A model generated the notes under the pieces. It was not told the DNA's origin, did no database searches, and was given only the letters and a program-made list of their open reading frames with translations. 64,000 bases of DNA from an uncultured Clostridia bacterium (lineage in GTDB: Bacteria; Bacillota; Clostridia; Lachnospirales; Lachnospiraceae), in assembly GCA_937895705.1 (NCBI GenBank), contig CALBKM010000035.1, positions 1 to 64,000 on the forward strand, in the 5' to 3' direction. The translations under genes were made by a program, and so were the position numbers. Positions 50,400-59,329 of this stretch are shown in pieces. Position 1 is the stretch's first letter. Each line of letters opens with the position of its first letter.

Positions 50400-50909
50400 A
50401 TGGAACGTAAGGTGTTTATTCGTGATTGTTTGATTCATGCGGCAATCTTGGTTTTTTTATTGGTAGCGGATCAATTGACCAAACTTTGGGCGCGAACGTC
50501 ATTGGCAGACGCTCCGGTGATTGTTTGGAAAGAGGTATTTTCTTTTCGACTGATTTATAATACAGGTGCATCCTTTGGTATTTTTAAAAACCATACAGGT
50601 GCATTAACTGTATTTTCTATTGTCGGAATGCTTGCAATCGGAGTGTTTTATTTTGTTTTACCGAAGGTTAAGAAAATGCGCCTTATGCGTGTGGTTTTGA
50701 CTTTGATTGTGGCGGGAGGCCTCGGAAATATTATCGACAGAATCGCATTCGGTAAGGTAACCGACATGCTTTCTTTTGATTTGATAAATTTTCCGGTATT
50801 TAATGTGGCAGATATCGGTGTCACCTGTGGTGCAATACTGATGTGTGTGTTGTGGATTTTCTATTACAAAGACGAGGATTTTGAAAAATGGAAGAAATCA
50901 AATTCATAG
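50400..50909 (+). CDS. lspA: Lipoprotein signal peptidase LspA
   Basis: 169 residues from the ATG at 50400 (GGGGGAA upstream). Four membrane helices; catalytic aspartates in G-N-I-I-D-R and F-N-V-A-D-I; N-T-G-A-S-F-G motif. It removes signal peptides of lipoproteins, at least three of which are encoded in this window. The end overlaps rluD by 22 nt. Confidence 0.97.
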   Translation: MERKVFIRDCLIHAAILVFLLVADQLTKLWARTSLADAPVIVWKEVFSFRLIYNTGASFGIFKNHTGALTVFSIVGMLAIGVFYFVLPKVKKMRLMRVVLTLIVAGGLGNIIDRIAFGKVTDMLSFDLINFPVFNVADIGVTCGAILMCVLWIFYYKDEDFEKWKKSNS

Positions 50910-51814
50910 CAACGAAATCCGATGCAGGGCTTCGTCTGGATAAATGTATTGCGGTGAATCATCCGGAAGTATCCCGCTCCTATGTGCAAAAGCTGATTGA
51001 CAGCGGCGGGGCATGGATAAACGGCAATACGGGACGTTGTAAAGATTTTGTAAAAGAAGGAGACGAGGTTAAAGTTTTAATCCCCCCGCCGGAAGGGTTA
51101 GAGGTTGATGCGGAAGATATTCCGTTAGAAATTATTTACGAAGACGATGATGTGATTGTGGTAAACAAACCGAAGGGAATGGTTGTGCACCCGGCTGCCG
51201 GGCATTATACCGGTACACTTGTGAATGGTCTGTTATACCACTGTAAAGGTTCTTTGTCCGGAATAAACGGTATTTTACGTCCGGGAATCGTACATCGTAT
51301 CGATAAAGATACTACCGGTATAATTGTAGCCTGTAAAAACGATGTTGCACATCGTGATTTGGCAGAACAATTTAAAGAACATACCATCACGCGTCGTTAT
51401 AATGCATTGGTTTACGGGACATTTAAAGAGCCGGAAGGACGTGTTGAGTCCTTTATCAGCCGAAACCCGGACGAACGTATGAAAATGATGGTAAATCCGT
51501 CTAAAGGCAAGTATGCAATAACAAATTATAAAGTTCTTGAGCAGTTCGGTACAAAATATTCACATATCATGTGCCAATTGGAGACGGGACGAACCCATCA
51601 AATCAGAGTACATATGACAAGTTTAGGTCATCCCTTGTTGGGAGATAATGTATACGGACCGAAAAAAGATCCGTTTTCGCTGACAGGGCAAACATTACAT
51701 GCCGGTGTACTGGGATTTAAGCATCCGGGGACAGGGGAGTATATGGAGTTTTCTTCCGGATTACCGGAGTATTTTCTTGATTTAATGGACAAATTTCGCA
51801 ATCAATTCGGATAA
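50888..51814 (+). CDS. rluD: RluA/RluD family 23S rRNA pseudouridine synthase
   Basis: 308 residues. N-terminal S4 domain (about 15-75), catalytic aspartate in H-R-I-D-K-D-T-T-G, and E-T-G-R-T-H-Q-I-R. lspA-rluD is the usual Firmicutes order. Specific target sites are inferred from family. Confidence 0.95.
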   Translation: MEEIKFIATKSDAGLRLDKCIAVNHPEVSRSYVQKLIDSGGAWINGNTGRCKDFVKEGDEVKVLIPPPEGLEVDAEDIPLEIIYEDDDVIVVNKPKGMVVHPAAGHYTGTLVNGLLYHCKGSLSGINGILRPGIVHRIDKDTTGIIVACKNDVAHRDLAEQFKEHTITRRYNALVYGTFKEPEGRVESFISRNPDERMKMMVNPSKGKYAITNYKVLEQFGTKYSHIMCQLETGRTHQIRVHMTSLGHPLLGDNVYGPKKDPFSLTGQTLHAGVLGFKHPGTGEYMEFSSGLPEYFLDLMDKFRNQFG

Positions 51815-51845
51815 AGGTTGTATCGAGGAAGGAGTTTTGTTTATA

Positions 51846-53069
51846 ATGAAACGAAATGCCATTAATAAATTGATAAAGTGGAAAGAAAGCGGAACTAAGG
51901 TTCCGTTTTTATTGATGGGTACAAAAGGTACCGGAAAAACCTATCTTGCAATGGAATTTGCCAATTCCTACTTTCCGCAGTATCTTTATGTGAATTTTGA
52001 ATTGAATGAGGGGGCAAGACAGCTTTTTACAGAAAAGATAGTTGCCGGAAATTCCGTGGCGGAGGTGATTTCTTTATACTTCCAGATTGATGAGATTTAT
52101 TTGTCGGAACTGGTTGTTATTTTCGACGAAATCTCTTTTTGTCCCACTCTTCTTGAGGCATTGACTGAGCATATTGAGGCTTCTGTCGTGGCAATTTCGG
52201 GTGTGTTTCTTCCAAAAGAAACAGTAAAAGACTTTTTTTGTTGCCGATTACATCCATTGTCGTTTGATGAGTTTTTGTCGGCAGTGGGAAGTGATTGGTA
52301 TATTGATATTATTCAGGGACATTTTCAAAATCAAAAGCCCGTTCCGGACATTGTACATCAGGAACTTTTTGCTTTGTTTGAAGAATATTTGATTGTGGGA
52401 GGAATGCCTGCTGCGGTAAACGAGTACACCTCATCCAAGTCCGTATATAACGTAGGAGAGATACATTCTATGGTAAGAAACAGAATGCGTGCTGTGTTAG
52501 AAGAGGTATATGATGAAAAATTGGTCGGAAAAGCGGTTCAGATACTAAATGTTTTGCCGGAGCAGCTCAGTAAAGAGAATAAGAAGTTTCGATTTAACCT
52601 GATCCGAAAAGGAGTAACGTATACGTTGTATAAAGACAGCATAGAAGTACTGGAAAAAAACGGAATGATTCTTCGATTGAACGAACAAAAAAAAGAATCT
52701 CATTTTAAATTATATTTGCCGGATGTCGGAATGTTGTCTTCGCTGTTTTTGGGGAATGAAACAAATGAAACAAGAAAAGCTTTACTGGAGAATTATGTGA
52801 TGCAGTCCTTCTGTCTAAATGAAAACTTTAAACTCAGTTTCTGGGAGTCTGAAGCAATGGCAAAGATTGATTTCTTAATTGAACAAAACAATGAAACGAC
52901 ACCTGTAGAACTTAGAGTTTCAACAAACGGAAAAGGGAAGAGCATTGCCTCCTATTTGAATTCCGGCGGTAATAAAACAGAAAAATATTATCGACTGGGA
53001 TTTGAAAACTTTCATTCTACATCAGTAATGATGCAAATTCCGTATTATGCCGTTTTTTGTATAAAATAG
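51846..53069 (+). CDS. AAA ATPase of the DUF4143-type family
   Basis: 407 residues from the ATG at 51846. Walker A G-T-K-G-T-G-K-T at 25-32, Walker B V-V-I-F-D-E-I-S-F near residue 85, then an F-C-C-R-L-H-P-L-S-F-D-E-F segment typical of AAA_14 proteins and a C-terminal DUF4143/nuclease-like region (I-D-F-L-I-E...P-V-E-L-R-V-S). In many such proteins the end resembles a PD-(D/E)XK nuclease; here the lysine position reads as arginine, so activity is uncertain. The family is patchily distributed and probably mobile. Function unknown. Confidence 0.82.
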   Translation: MKRNAINKLIKWKESGTKVPFLLMGTKGTGKTYLAMEFANSYFPQYLYVNFELNEGARQLFTEKIVAGNSVAEVISLYFQIDEIYLSELVVIFDEISFCPTLLEALTEHIEASVVAISGVFLPKETVKDFFCCRLHPLSFDEFLSAVGSDWYIDIIQGHFQNQKPVPDIVHQELFALFEEYLIVGGMPAAVNEYTSSKSVYNVGEIHSMVRNRMRAVLEEVYDEKLVGKAVQILNVLPEQLSKENKKFRFNLIRKGVTYTLYKDSIEVLEKNGMILRLNEQKKESHFKLYLPDVGMLSSLFLGNETNETRKALLENYVMQSFCLNENFKLSFWESEAMAKIDFLIEQNNETTPVELRVSTNGKGKSIASYLNSGGNKTEKYYRLGFENFHSTSVMMQIPYYAVFCIK

Positions 53070-53107
53070 AAGTCTCGTCTTTTTTTGACAAATAATTTAT
53101 TTCACCC

Positions 53108-53136
53108 TTGCAATTCTGATTCTAATATGGTAGAAT
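53108..53136 (+). promoter_or_regulatory. Candidate sigma-A promoter of the blaI-like gene
   Basis: TTGCAA (53108-53113), 17 nt, TAGAAT (53131-53136), extended -10 TGG. It would give a leader of about 90 nt containing the operator-like sequence. Confidence 0.6.
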
Positions 53137-53196
53137 TGAACTACACCGTCACTCAAAATAATTTGAGAAGCACCACGTATAATATGACTAAAATAT

Positions 53197-53206
53197 TACA
53201 GGTGTA
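53197..53206. promoter_or_regulatory. BlaI/MecI-type operator candidate
   Basis: TACA-GG-TGTA is a perfect 4+4 palindrome matching the TACA-NN-TGTA core of BlaI/MecI operators. Further half-sites lie at 53141-53147 (CTACACC) and 53213-53218 (GGTGTA). It sits 26 bases before the repressor gene, suggesting autoregulation. Confidence 0.6.
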
Positions 53207-53232
53207 GAATTAGGTGTAAAGGGGTTGAATTT

Positions 53233-53598
53233 ATGGGTGATATTCGTTTACATGAAGGTGAATTAAATATCATGGAGTTGCTTTGGTCTAACAAAGTATT
53301 GGCAGCAAAAGACATTTCTAAGATTATTAAGGAATATGTCGGCTGGGAAAAAAACACTACATATACCGTTATTAATCGATTAATTGAGAAGGGAGCGGTT
53401 CGTAGAGAAGACCCGGGGTTCATTTGTCGTGCTTTGATTTCGAAGCGTACAGTACAGAATATAGAAACAAAAGCATTGTTGGACAAAGTTTATAACGGTT
53501 CTTTAAATAACTTTTTGGTGGATTATTTAAAAAACCAGTTATTAACGCCGACAGATGTGATGGAACTTGAACGCATCATAAGTGAGTATAAAAGATAA
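53233..53598 (+). CDS. BlaI/MecI/CopY-family transcriptional repressor
   Basis: 121 residues. The N-terminal winged helix shows L-N-I-M-E-L-L-W and A-A-K-D-I-S-K-I-I, then N-T-T-Y-T-V-I-N-R-L-I-E-K-G-A-V-R-R, the family recognition helix and wing. The C-terminal half is the dimerisation region where BlaR1 cleavage occurs in Staphylococcus. No blaR1 sensor protease lies next to it. It may respond to wall stress or metals through another route; the regulon is unknown. Confidence 0.92.
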   Translation: MGDIRLHEGELNIMELLWSNKVLAAKDISKIIKEYVGWEKNTTYTVINRLIEKGAVRREDPGFICRALISKRTVQNIETKALLDKVYNGSLNNFLVDYLKNQLLTPTDVMELERIISEYKR

Positions 53599-53651
53599 TC
53601 GGCAAGTTTGAGCGAACTTTGAGCGCTGTTGTAATATTTTGATATAAAGTT

Positions 53652-54707
53652 TTATTTTTTCTCACGTAGTGTAACAGCATTTTTTGCGCTGCGTCGTCTT
53701 TCTTCCTCAATATCTGCGTAGTGTTTACGTGTTGTGTTTACATCCTTATGTCCGAGAACATCGGCCACCAGGTAAATGTCACCGGTCTCTTTGTAAAGTT
53801 CCGTGCCGTATGTGCTACGCAATTTATGTGGTGTGATTTTTTTTACGGTTGTTACAACTTTGGCATATTTCTTAACAAGAATTTCAACATTACGTACACT
53901 GATGCGTTGCATTCGATTGGATAGAAAAAACGCATTTTCATGGCCGTCTTTCGGAACCATTTTTTTTCTTTCCTCATAATAGGAGAGCAGTGCTTCTCTG
54001 ACCTCATCTCCAAAATAAACAAAAGATTCATAGCCGCCTTTCCTGACGATATTAATGCGGTCACTTGAAAAATCAATGTCCTTGATGTCAATACCGACGC
54101 ATTCGGAAACACGGATACCGGTACCGAGAAGTAACGTAGTTAAAGCTAAATCCCGGACTTTAGAGGATTCATGGCGTACTTGTTGTTGCTTTGTTAGTCG
54201 GGTACCGCTTTCAACCTGATCTAAAAACTCCGCAGCTTCATTTGGTTCGAAACGTATAATGTTTTTTTCGTGAATTTTAGGCATGGTTACCTGTAACGTG
54301 GGATTCTCATCAATCAAGCGATTGGCGTGAAAATAACGATAAAATGTCCGTAAGGAAGAAAGCTTTCTTTTGATTCCACGTTCGTTATTCGTAATTTCTT
54401 TCCCTTCTTTATTCGTGTACAGTTTCAAATATTCCAAATATTCTTCGATATCCATCGGTGTTAATTTCGTAAGCAAATTAAAATCGATTTCTTTTAACGG
54501 TTTTCCGTGATATGACGGATTAGTGGACGAAATGTATTCGAAAAACACATGTAAGTCAAAGGCATACGCAATGCGTGTCCGTGATGCGGTAACAGGTTCA
54601 ATTCCGCGAAAAAAAGTTGCCACATAAGACGGCAAATCTGAAATCAGTTCACGAAGACGTTTGGTGTTTTGAATAGTTGTTTGTTCATGATAAGTACGTT
54701 GTTCCAT
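53652..54707 (-). CDS. xerS: XerS-like tyrosine recombinase
   Basis: 351 residues, close to streptococcal XerS (about 356) and longer than XerC/D (about 300). The N-terminal SAM-like domain is extended. Catalytic residues: R in T-G-I-R-V-S-E, H-x-x-R in H-K-L-R-S-T-Y-G, H in L-G-H-K-D-V-N-T-T and the nucleophile Y in K-H-Y-A-D-I. No phage or transposon genes flank it, so a housekeeping role in chromosome-dimer resolution is more likely than integration. It stands alone; in streptococci xerS lies beside its dif site. A 32-bp inverted repeat is 80 nt upstream. Confidence 0.8.
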   Translation of the reverse strand: MEQRTYHEQTTIQNTKRLRELISDLPSYVATFFRGIEPVTASRTRIAYAFDLHVFFEYISSTNPSYHGKPLKEIDFNLLTKLTPMDIEEYLEYLKLYTNKEGKEITNNERGIKRKLSSLRTFYRYFHANRLIDENPTLQVTMPKIHEKNIIRFEPNEAAEFLDQVESGTRLTKQQQVRHESSKVRDLALTTLLLGTGIRVSECVGIDIKDIDFSSDRINIVRKGGYESFVYFGDEVREALLSYYEERKKMVPKDGHENAFFLSNRMQRISVRNVEILVKKYAKVVTTVKKITPHKLRSTYGTELYKETGDIYLVADVLGHKDVNTTRKHYADIEEERRRSAKNAVTLREKK

Positions 54708-54745
54708 AAAAAAACCTCCAAATCAGCCAAATAAAAGGAAACATA

Positions 54746-54774
54746 ATTATAAATACATTGAAGAGTAGTATAAA
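54746..54774 (-). promoter_or_regulatory. Weak candidate promoter of the recombinase gene
   Basis: On the minus strand, TTTATA (54774-54769), 17 nt, TATAAT (54751-54746). The -35 box matches only 4 of 6. It is the best promoter I see between the gene and the inverted repeat. Confidence 0.35.
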
Positions 54775-54786
54775 ATGCTATCCGTA

Positions 54787-54818
54787 AAATTGCGCTAAAC
54801 CATAGTTTAACGAAATTT
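54787..54818. repeat. 32-bp inverted repeat, candidate Xer (dif-like) site or operator
   Basis: Arms AAATTGCGCTAAAC (54787-54800) and GTTTAACGAAATTT (54805-54818) are complementary at 12 of 14 positions around the centre CATA. There is no T-run, so it is not a terminator. Read as 11+6+11, arms ATTGCGCTAAA and TTTAACGAAAT flank CCATAG, the layout of dif sites; identity with known dif sites is only partial. Confidence 0.55.
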
Positions 54819-54866
54819 ATAACATATTTTCAAGTCAAAAGAGCGGTTTCTCTATAATCTTTTGAT

Positions 54867-54916
54867 AGGCCGGTCACAACACAATGATTACGTTTCATGT
54901 GTGTTGCAACCGGCCT
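54867..54916. terminator. Long hairpin between convergent elements
   Basis: AGGCCGGT (54867-54874) pairs with ACCGGCCT (54909-54916), with an inner ACACA/TGTGT helix. The T-run TTTTC lies on the + side, but neighbouring genes read on the - strand. It may end the GH10-like gene's transcript with a weak U-tract, or end an unseen + transcript. Confidence 0.5.
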
Positions 54917-54921
54917 TTTCA

Positions 54922-56688
54922 TTATTTAAATTCTTTCAGCATGTTAATGATTGCTTTATGTTCACGCTTGGAAATCAAATATTTGTAACTGTATAAGATA
55001 AATCCGTCGACTTCGTTTGTATTTCTCGAGAAACGAATCATATCACGAAGGACGTTTTTATCTTTGTACCAGGCGGTTCCTTCTGATTTAAGTCCGGCTT
55101 TATATGCGCCGACACCTACGTATAATTTTACGTCAGGATTCTTTGCTGCGTTTACAAAACGAATTAAAATATCATTAAATGGATATGTGGCATGATCATT
55201 GCTCCAATATAATTGCGGACACAAATAATCGATATATCCGTCATAGCCAAGCCAGGTTTCAAAATCTACATAATACTTATCATCTGCCTTTAAAGCATCC
55301 ATAAAACCGCCCGGGCTGATGCCGAACACCACTTCCGGATTAATTTCCTTTACCGACGAATAGATGTTTCTCACGAGGTTATTGACATTTTCGCGTCTCC
55401 AATCCGCAATGGACATATAGTCCAAATTCTTGGAAATCTGCTGTTCTTTATAAAACTCATACTCCGGAGCATCAAAATTCTTTGTGAAATTTTTACCAAG
55501 CGTCGGATAGAAATAATCATCAAAATGAATTCCGTCTACATCGTAATTTTCAACAATTTCCTTGATTCCGTTAATAATCAGGGTTTGAACCTCTTCCGAA
55601 GCCGGATTATAATACAGTTTTCCGGAGTAAGTTAATACGTTACGATCGTTACGAACCCTGTCATCTGTACGATAAATACGAGCCGGATTGTCTTCGCTTA
55701 AATCGTAAACGTCCGTGGAACTGGAAGTGATTCGATACGGATTCAGCCATGCATGAAATTCCAAACCACGCTTATGAGCCTCTTCTACCATAATTTCAAG
55801 CGGGTCAAACCCCGGGTCTTTTCCCTGGGTTCCGGACACATAGCGGGACCACGGGAAATAGTCAGAATCATACATTGCATCTCCGAACGGACGAACATGA
55901 ACAACCACAGCATTCATGTTCATGGCACAAACCTCATTAAACATTGTTTCAATCTGGGATTTGAACTGTTTTTTTGTATAACCGGTGGTTTTAAAGTCCA
56001 GATATGCAATCCAGACGGCACGGAATTCTTCTTGCGTGTTATCGGATTCTCCGAAGCGTTGAATAGTTACATAATGGTTACCGGCTTCGTCGGTAACGAG
56101 AAAGGTATATTTTCCTTCGTCTAAATACAGATATGCGGAATTCTGATACTCTTCCGCTGTTTTCCAAACCTCATCATCCGCAGAAGCATAGGCCCCTTTG
56201 ACATAACGAATTGTGTTTCGCCCGGAGTGATTATCATTTGCTGTTGCTGTTACAAAATAGCTGTTATAGTTTTCTTCTGAGGTCAATGTAAGTTCAGGGG
56301 CTTCCGCATCAATATTTCTGATTTTAAACGTAAGCAAGGATTCTTCACCGGCTTTGTTTTGAGCAAATACGGAAACGTATCCGTTTTGTTTTACAAAAAA
56401 CGAATATTCACCGGAAGCATTTTTCGTGATGTTGGTACCGTTTTTTTCATAGTCGGTAAAATAAACACTGTCGGCAATACGTACATTGGCATATTTGAAC
56501 ATTGTAAGCTCCGAAGTGCTGTTCACTGTGAGTTTTACTTCCAGACAATTGGTATAGGTAAAACCGTCATACTCCGCGGAAATCTGGAGCGAGGAAGCTT
56601 TGACCGGTTCGCATTTTGCGAAAACAAAGCCGAATACCAAAATCGACAATACGGCCAAAATTAATTTGTTACATTGTTTGTGTTTCAT
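54922..56688 (-). CDS. GH10-like (GHL10/DUF187) secreted glycosidase-family protein
   Basis: 588 residues. A signal peptide (about 1-30) precedes two beta-sandwich segments (about 32-215, Ig-like with D-E-A-G-N-H-Y). The TIM-barrel GHL10 domain shows E-F-R-A-V-W-I-A-Y-L-D-F, F-H-A-W-L-N-P-Y-R, G-I-H-F-D-D-Y-F-Y-P and F-G-I-S-P-G-G-F. The family includes enzymes acting on glycans, and the substrate here is unknown. It begins 54 nt after the amidase gene and probably forms an operon with it, so a cell-wall or capsule target is plausible. Confidence 0.88.
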   Translation of the reverse strand: MKHKQCNKLILAVLSILVFGFVFAKCEPVKASSLQISAEYDGFTYTNCLEVKLTVNSTSELTMFKYANVRIADSVYFTDYEKNGTNITKNASGEYSFFVKQNGYVSVFAQNKAGEESLLTFKIRNIDAEAPELTLTSEENYNSYFVTATANDNHSGRNTIRYVKGAYASADDEVWKTAEEYQNSAYLYLDEGKYTFLVTDEAGNHYVTIQRFGESDNTQEEFRAVWIAYLDFKTTGYTKKQFKSQIETMFNEVCAMNMNAVVVHVRPFGDAMYDSDYFPWSRYVSGTQGKDPGFDPLEIMVEEAHKRGLEFHAWLNPYRITSSSTDVYDLSEDNPARIYRTDDRVRNDRNVLTYSGKLYYNPASEEVQTLIINGIKEIVENYDVDGIHFDDYFYPTLGKNFTKNFDAPEYEFYKEQQISKNLDYMSIADWRRENVNNLVRNIYSSVKEINPEVVFGISPGGFMDALKADDKYYVDFETWLGYDGYIDYLCPQLYWSNDHATYPFNDILIRFVNAAKNPDVKLYVGVGAYKAGLKSEGTAWYKDKNVLRDMIRFSRNTNEVDGFILYSYKYLISKREHKAIINMLKEFK

Positions 56689-56742
56689 AAAGTGAGTCTC
56701 CTATCTTGTTATACGTTTACGGGTTACATGGATATTATCCGG

Positions 56743-59133
56743 TTATCTGTTGGTAGGATATTTTTCAAAAATCTCCGATACGGTTTCATAAATAGCCTTT
56801 GCTGCTTTTTTCTGATATGCAGTATCTTTGATTTTTTCAAAATCTTTGTTGTTTGTGATGAAGCCGCACTCCACCAAAACGGCCGGAACCGTATTGTTAT
56901 GTATTACTACAAATTTATCGGTCAAAACACCTTTATTAGCAGTTCCCCAAGCAGCCGTTAAGCGGTTAAGAACGGCTGAGGCCAAAATCGAACTTCTGAG
57001 TCCGGTCGAGGTCAGCGCATTGTTCGATGTCGAGTAATAGACACTGGTACCGTTTACCGAAGAATTCGAATGTGCGTTTACGTGGAAACTGATAAATAAA
57101 TCCGCGTTAACTTTTGCGGCAAAATCAGCCCGGGTCTGAAGCGCAATCTTAGTGTCCGTTGTTCTTGTAAAATAAACCTTAATATCGGAGCTTTTAAAGT
57201 AATCCTTTGCATAGGTGTTGATAACGTTAAAGTTTACTGTTTTTTCATATACATTACCTCTTAGTGTGCCCGGATCGATTCCTCCGTGTCCTGCGTCCAG
57301 AACGATGATTTTATCATATATCTCCTTGGGTTCCGCAACTTTGACAGCAAGAAAGCCATCTGCCGTCACATACTCATACCCCTGAATTTTAGTGGTATTG
57401 AATGTGATTACCGTAGTGTTATTTGCAACTTTATAGCTAAAGGTTATGTTTTGTAAAGTGTCTATCGAATTATAAGTATCCTGCTCGGAAAAAAAGCTCA
57501 TATGATTGCCCGGAACCGATATTGTAAAACGATTTTTCAAATACTCATCTTCATCAGTAATTGCAGAAGCATTGATGCCTTCCGGAAGACGAATCACAAA
57601 ATGGTCACGTGTAAAAACAGCCTTCGGCAAATAATCGGATAAATCAACACCTGCAAAAACATCCGTTATATCCGAATCCGTTTCGGAACCGGAGCTGCCG
57701 TCAAACAACAGATAATCTCGATACATTTCGTCGATATCGGTAAAATGTATCACACAACCGCCCGGTACGGAATAGGTATAATAATGCAAATCTTTTGATT
57801 TCAATACGATGATTTTAAATGTGTCACTGTCGCTGAAATAACAATAGTTTAAAAAGGAAGCCTCCGGTGTATAGGTGACCTTTCCTTTAAACGGATTGTA
57901 ATGACCGGAAACAACAATTTCCAGCAAGTCTTCTTTGTCTGTAATTTTAATCTGATTACTACGCGCCCCGTTTAGATACAAAGCATCCGAATTTACACAG
58001 GAATATGCGGAAATAACAGAAGGAACCTGATATCCCAGACTGTTGAAATGCGTGATAATCTGTTCGTGTACCGTAAGGGAAAACAGACTCTCCCGGTAAG
58101 ATGAACTGTCCGGCATCGGTGTATCGGCCGGAATTTGCGGTTTGGCCGGAACATTCTCAGGGGATGAAATGGTGCCGTCAACAGTGAGAACACCGATATT
58201 TTCCTGATACTGAGCCTGATAGCCCAATGCTTTTGCTACAAACTCCGCAGGAACATATACACGCCCGCTCATAGAATCCTGAGGTGTTATGAGACGCGGG
58301 ACCGTATCCATAAGATGCGGAACATCGTTTATGTATGCAACAGGGCTGTCTAACACAAGACGAACCAATGTATCACCCTTTTTAAATAAAATCAGACCGC
58401 TTCCCTCGGCATAAGCATAAGAAGCAAGTTTTGTGTCTTTGAAACATTCTTCTGCAGGAAAAAACACGTTGTTATCAAGAATATAGCCCGTAAAAGTATC
58501 AGACCCCACGGCTATGCCGTTTAATACAAAAGTCGGCTTGATTTCGGAATATTTCACTTTTTCGGAACCGTCGTAAATAACATCCGTACGGATGATGGAT
58601 GCCGTAGAGGTGTTCTCGTCCCAGATATAATCAAACCCAAAGGTTTCCGCAACAAAACGCGTCGGAACATATACATGCTTCTCGGAAGAACCGTCAAAGG
58701 AGTAAAGGAACGGCGCATTATTCATATAGCACTTGACTCCGTTGACATACGCTTCCGTACTACCCAGTGTCATTTTAATTGTTTTTGGGCCGTAGGAAAG
58801 GACAAAACTTGTTTTTCCTTCATAATATGTGGTGGATGCGCCCAGCTTCTTTTTAAAGATTTCATTATAAGGCCCTACAGCGGCTCCGTTAGCTAAAATC
58901 AATCCGGGAGGCGCATCTGATAATAGAGTTCCGTCAACATTATAACTTACGGTGTTACCGTTATATTGAAACGTATCGTTTGTTACGTGGTTGTATACAG
59001 AAAATGTAGCTGCCAAAGCGTGCTTAACGTTTACTCCGTCGAATTGATAAATAAAAACATAAATCAGACAAAAAAATAAGCACAATAATATCGGTGGTTT
59101 TATATATATTTTTTTTTCTTTTGTTTTTTTCAT
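56743..59133 (-). CDS. N-acetylmuramoyl-L-alanine amidase with copper-amine-oxidase-type domains
   Basis: 796 residues. An N-terminal signal/anchor helix (about 12-30) is followed by two Cu-amine-oxidase N-terminal-like domains (around 95-185 and 190-320; V-Y-V-P-A-E-F-V-A-K-A-L-G-Y style repeats), an AMIN-like beta region and a C-terminal Amidase_3 domain. Zinc and catalytic residues are present: D-A-G-H-G-G, E-K-T-V-N, S-F-H-V-N-A-H and V-E-C-G-F. It splits MurNAc from L-Ala of stem peptides. The N-terminal repeats probably bind the wall. RBS AAGGGG. Confidence 0.93.
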   Translation of the reverse strand: MKKTKEKKIYIKPPILLCLFFCLIYVFIYQFDGVNVKHALAATFSVYNHVTNDTFQYNGNTVSYNVDGTLLSDAPPGLILANGAAVGPYNEIFKKKLGASTTYYEGKTSFVLSYGPKTIKMTLGSTEAYVNGVKCYMNNAPFLYSFDGSSEKHVYVPTRFVAETFGFDYIWDENTSTASIIRTDVIYDGSEKVKYSEIKPTFVLNGIAVGSDTFTGYILDNNVFFPAEECFKDTKLASYAYAEGSGLILFKKGDTLVRLVLDSPVAYINDVPHLMDTVPRLITPQDSMSGRVYVPAEFVAKALGYQAQYQENIGVLTVDGTISSPENVPAKPQIPADTPMPDSSSYRESLFSLTVHEQIITHFNSLGYQVPSVISAYSCVNSDALYLNGARSNQIKITDKEDLLEIVVSGHYNPFKGKVTYTPEASFLNYCYFSDSDTFKIIVLKSKDLHYYTYSVPGGCVIHFTDIDEMYRDYLLFDGSSGSETDSDITDVFAGVDLSDYLPKAVFTRDHFVIRLPEGINASAITDEDEYLKNRFTISVPGNHMSFFSEQDTYNSIDTLQNITFSYKVANNTTVITFNTTKIQGYEYVTADGFLAVKVAEPKEIYDKIIVLDAGHGGIDPGTLRGNVYEKTVNFNVINTYAKDYFKSSDIKVYFTRTTDTKIALQTRADFAAKVNADLFISFHVNAHSNSSVNGTSVYYSTSNNALTSTGLRSSILASAVLNRLTAAWGTANKGVLTDKFVVIHNNTVPAVLVECGFITNNKDFEKIKDTAYQKKAAKAIYETVSEIFEKYPTNR

Positions 59134-59241
59134 GGAAAAAGATGACCCCTTTCGGAAAAATCCATAAGTTCACTCGTACGGTATTATTATAAAATTCAAA
59201 AGTGTTATAAGTGTGTCAAATTATCCATAATCAGAAAAAAC

Positions 59242-59270
59242 TTGTAAAAAAACGCATGATATGGTATAGT
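59242..59270 (+). promoter_or_regulatory. Sigma-A promoter of the ttcA-like gene
   Basis: TTGTAA (59242-59247), 17 nt, TATAGT (59265-59270), extended -10 TGG. Transcription from about 59277 excludes an in-frame start at 59270. Confidence 0.82.
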
Positions 59271-59329
59271 TGATATGCCAAAAGTACTATATCTTAGAAT
59301 CTGAGGAAAAGATTGGAAAGGAACGGGAC

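Noticed and set aside
53607..53625. Direct repeat TTTGAGCG as a regulatory site
   Set aside because: Two 8-nt copies between gene ends are not enough to claim function.
53652..54707. Phage or genomic-island integrase
   Set aside because: No phage genes, excisionase, tRNA target or duplicated attachment sequence lie nearby, and length and layout fit a XerS-type housekeeping recombinase better.
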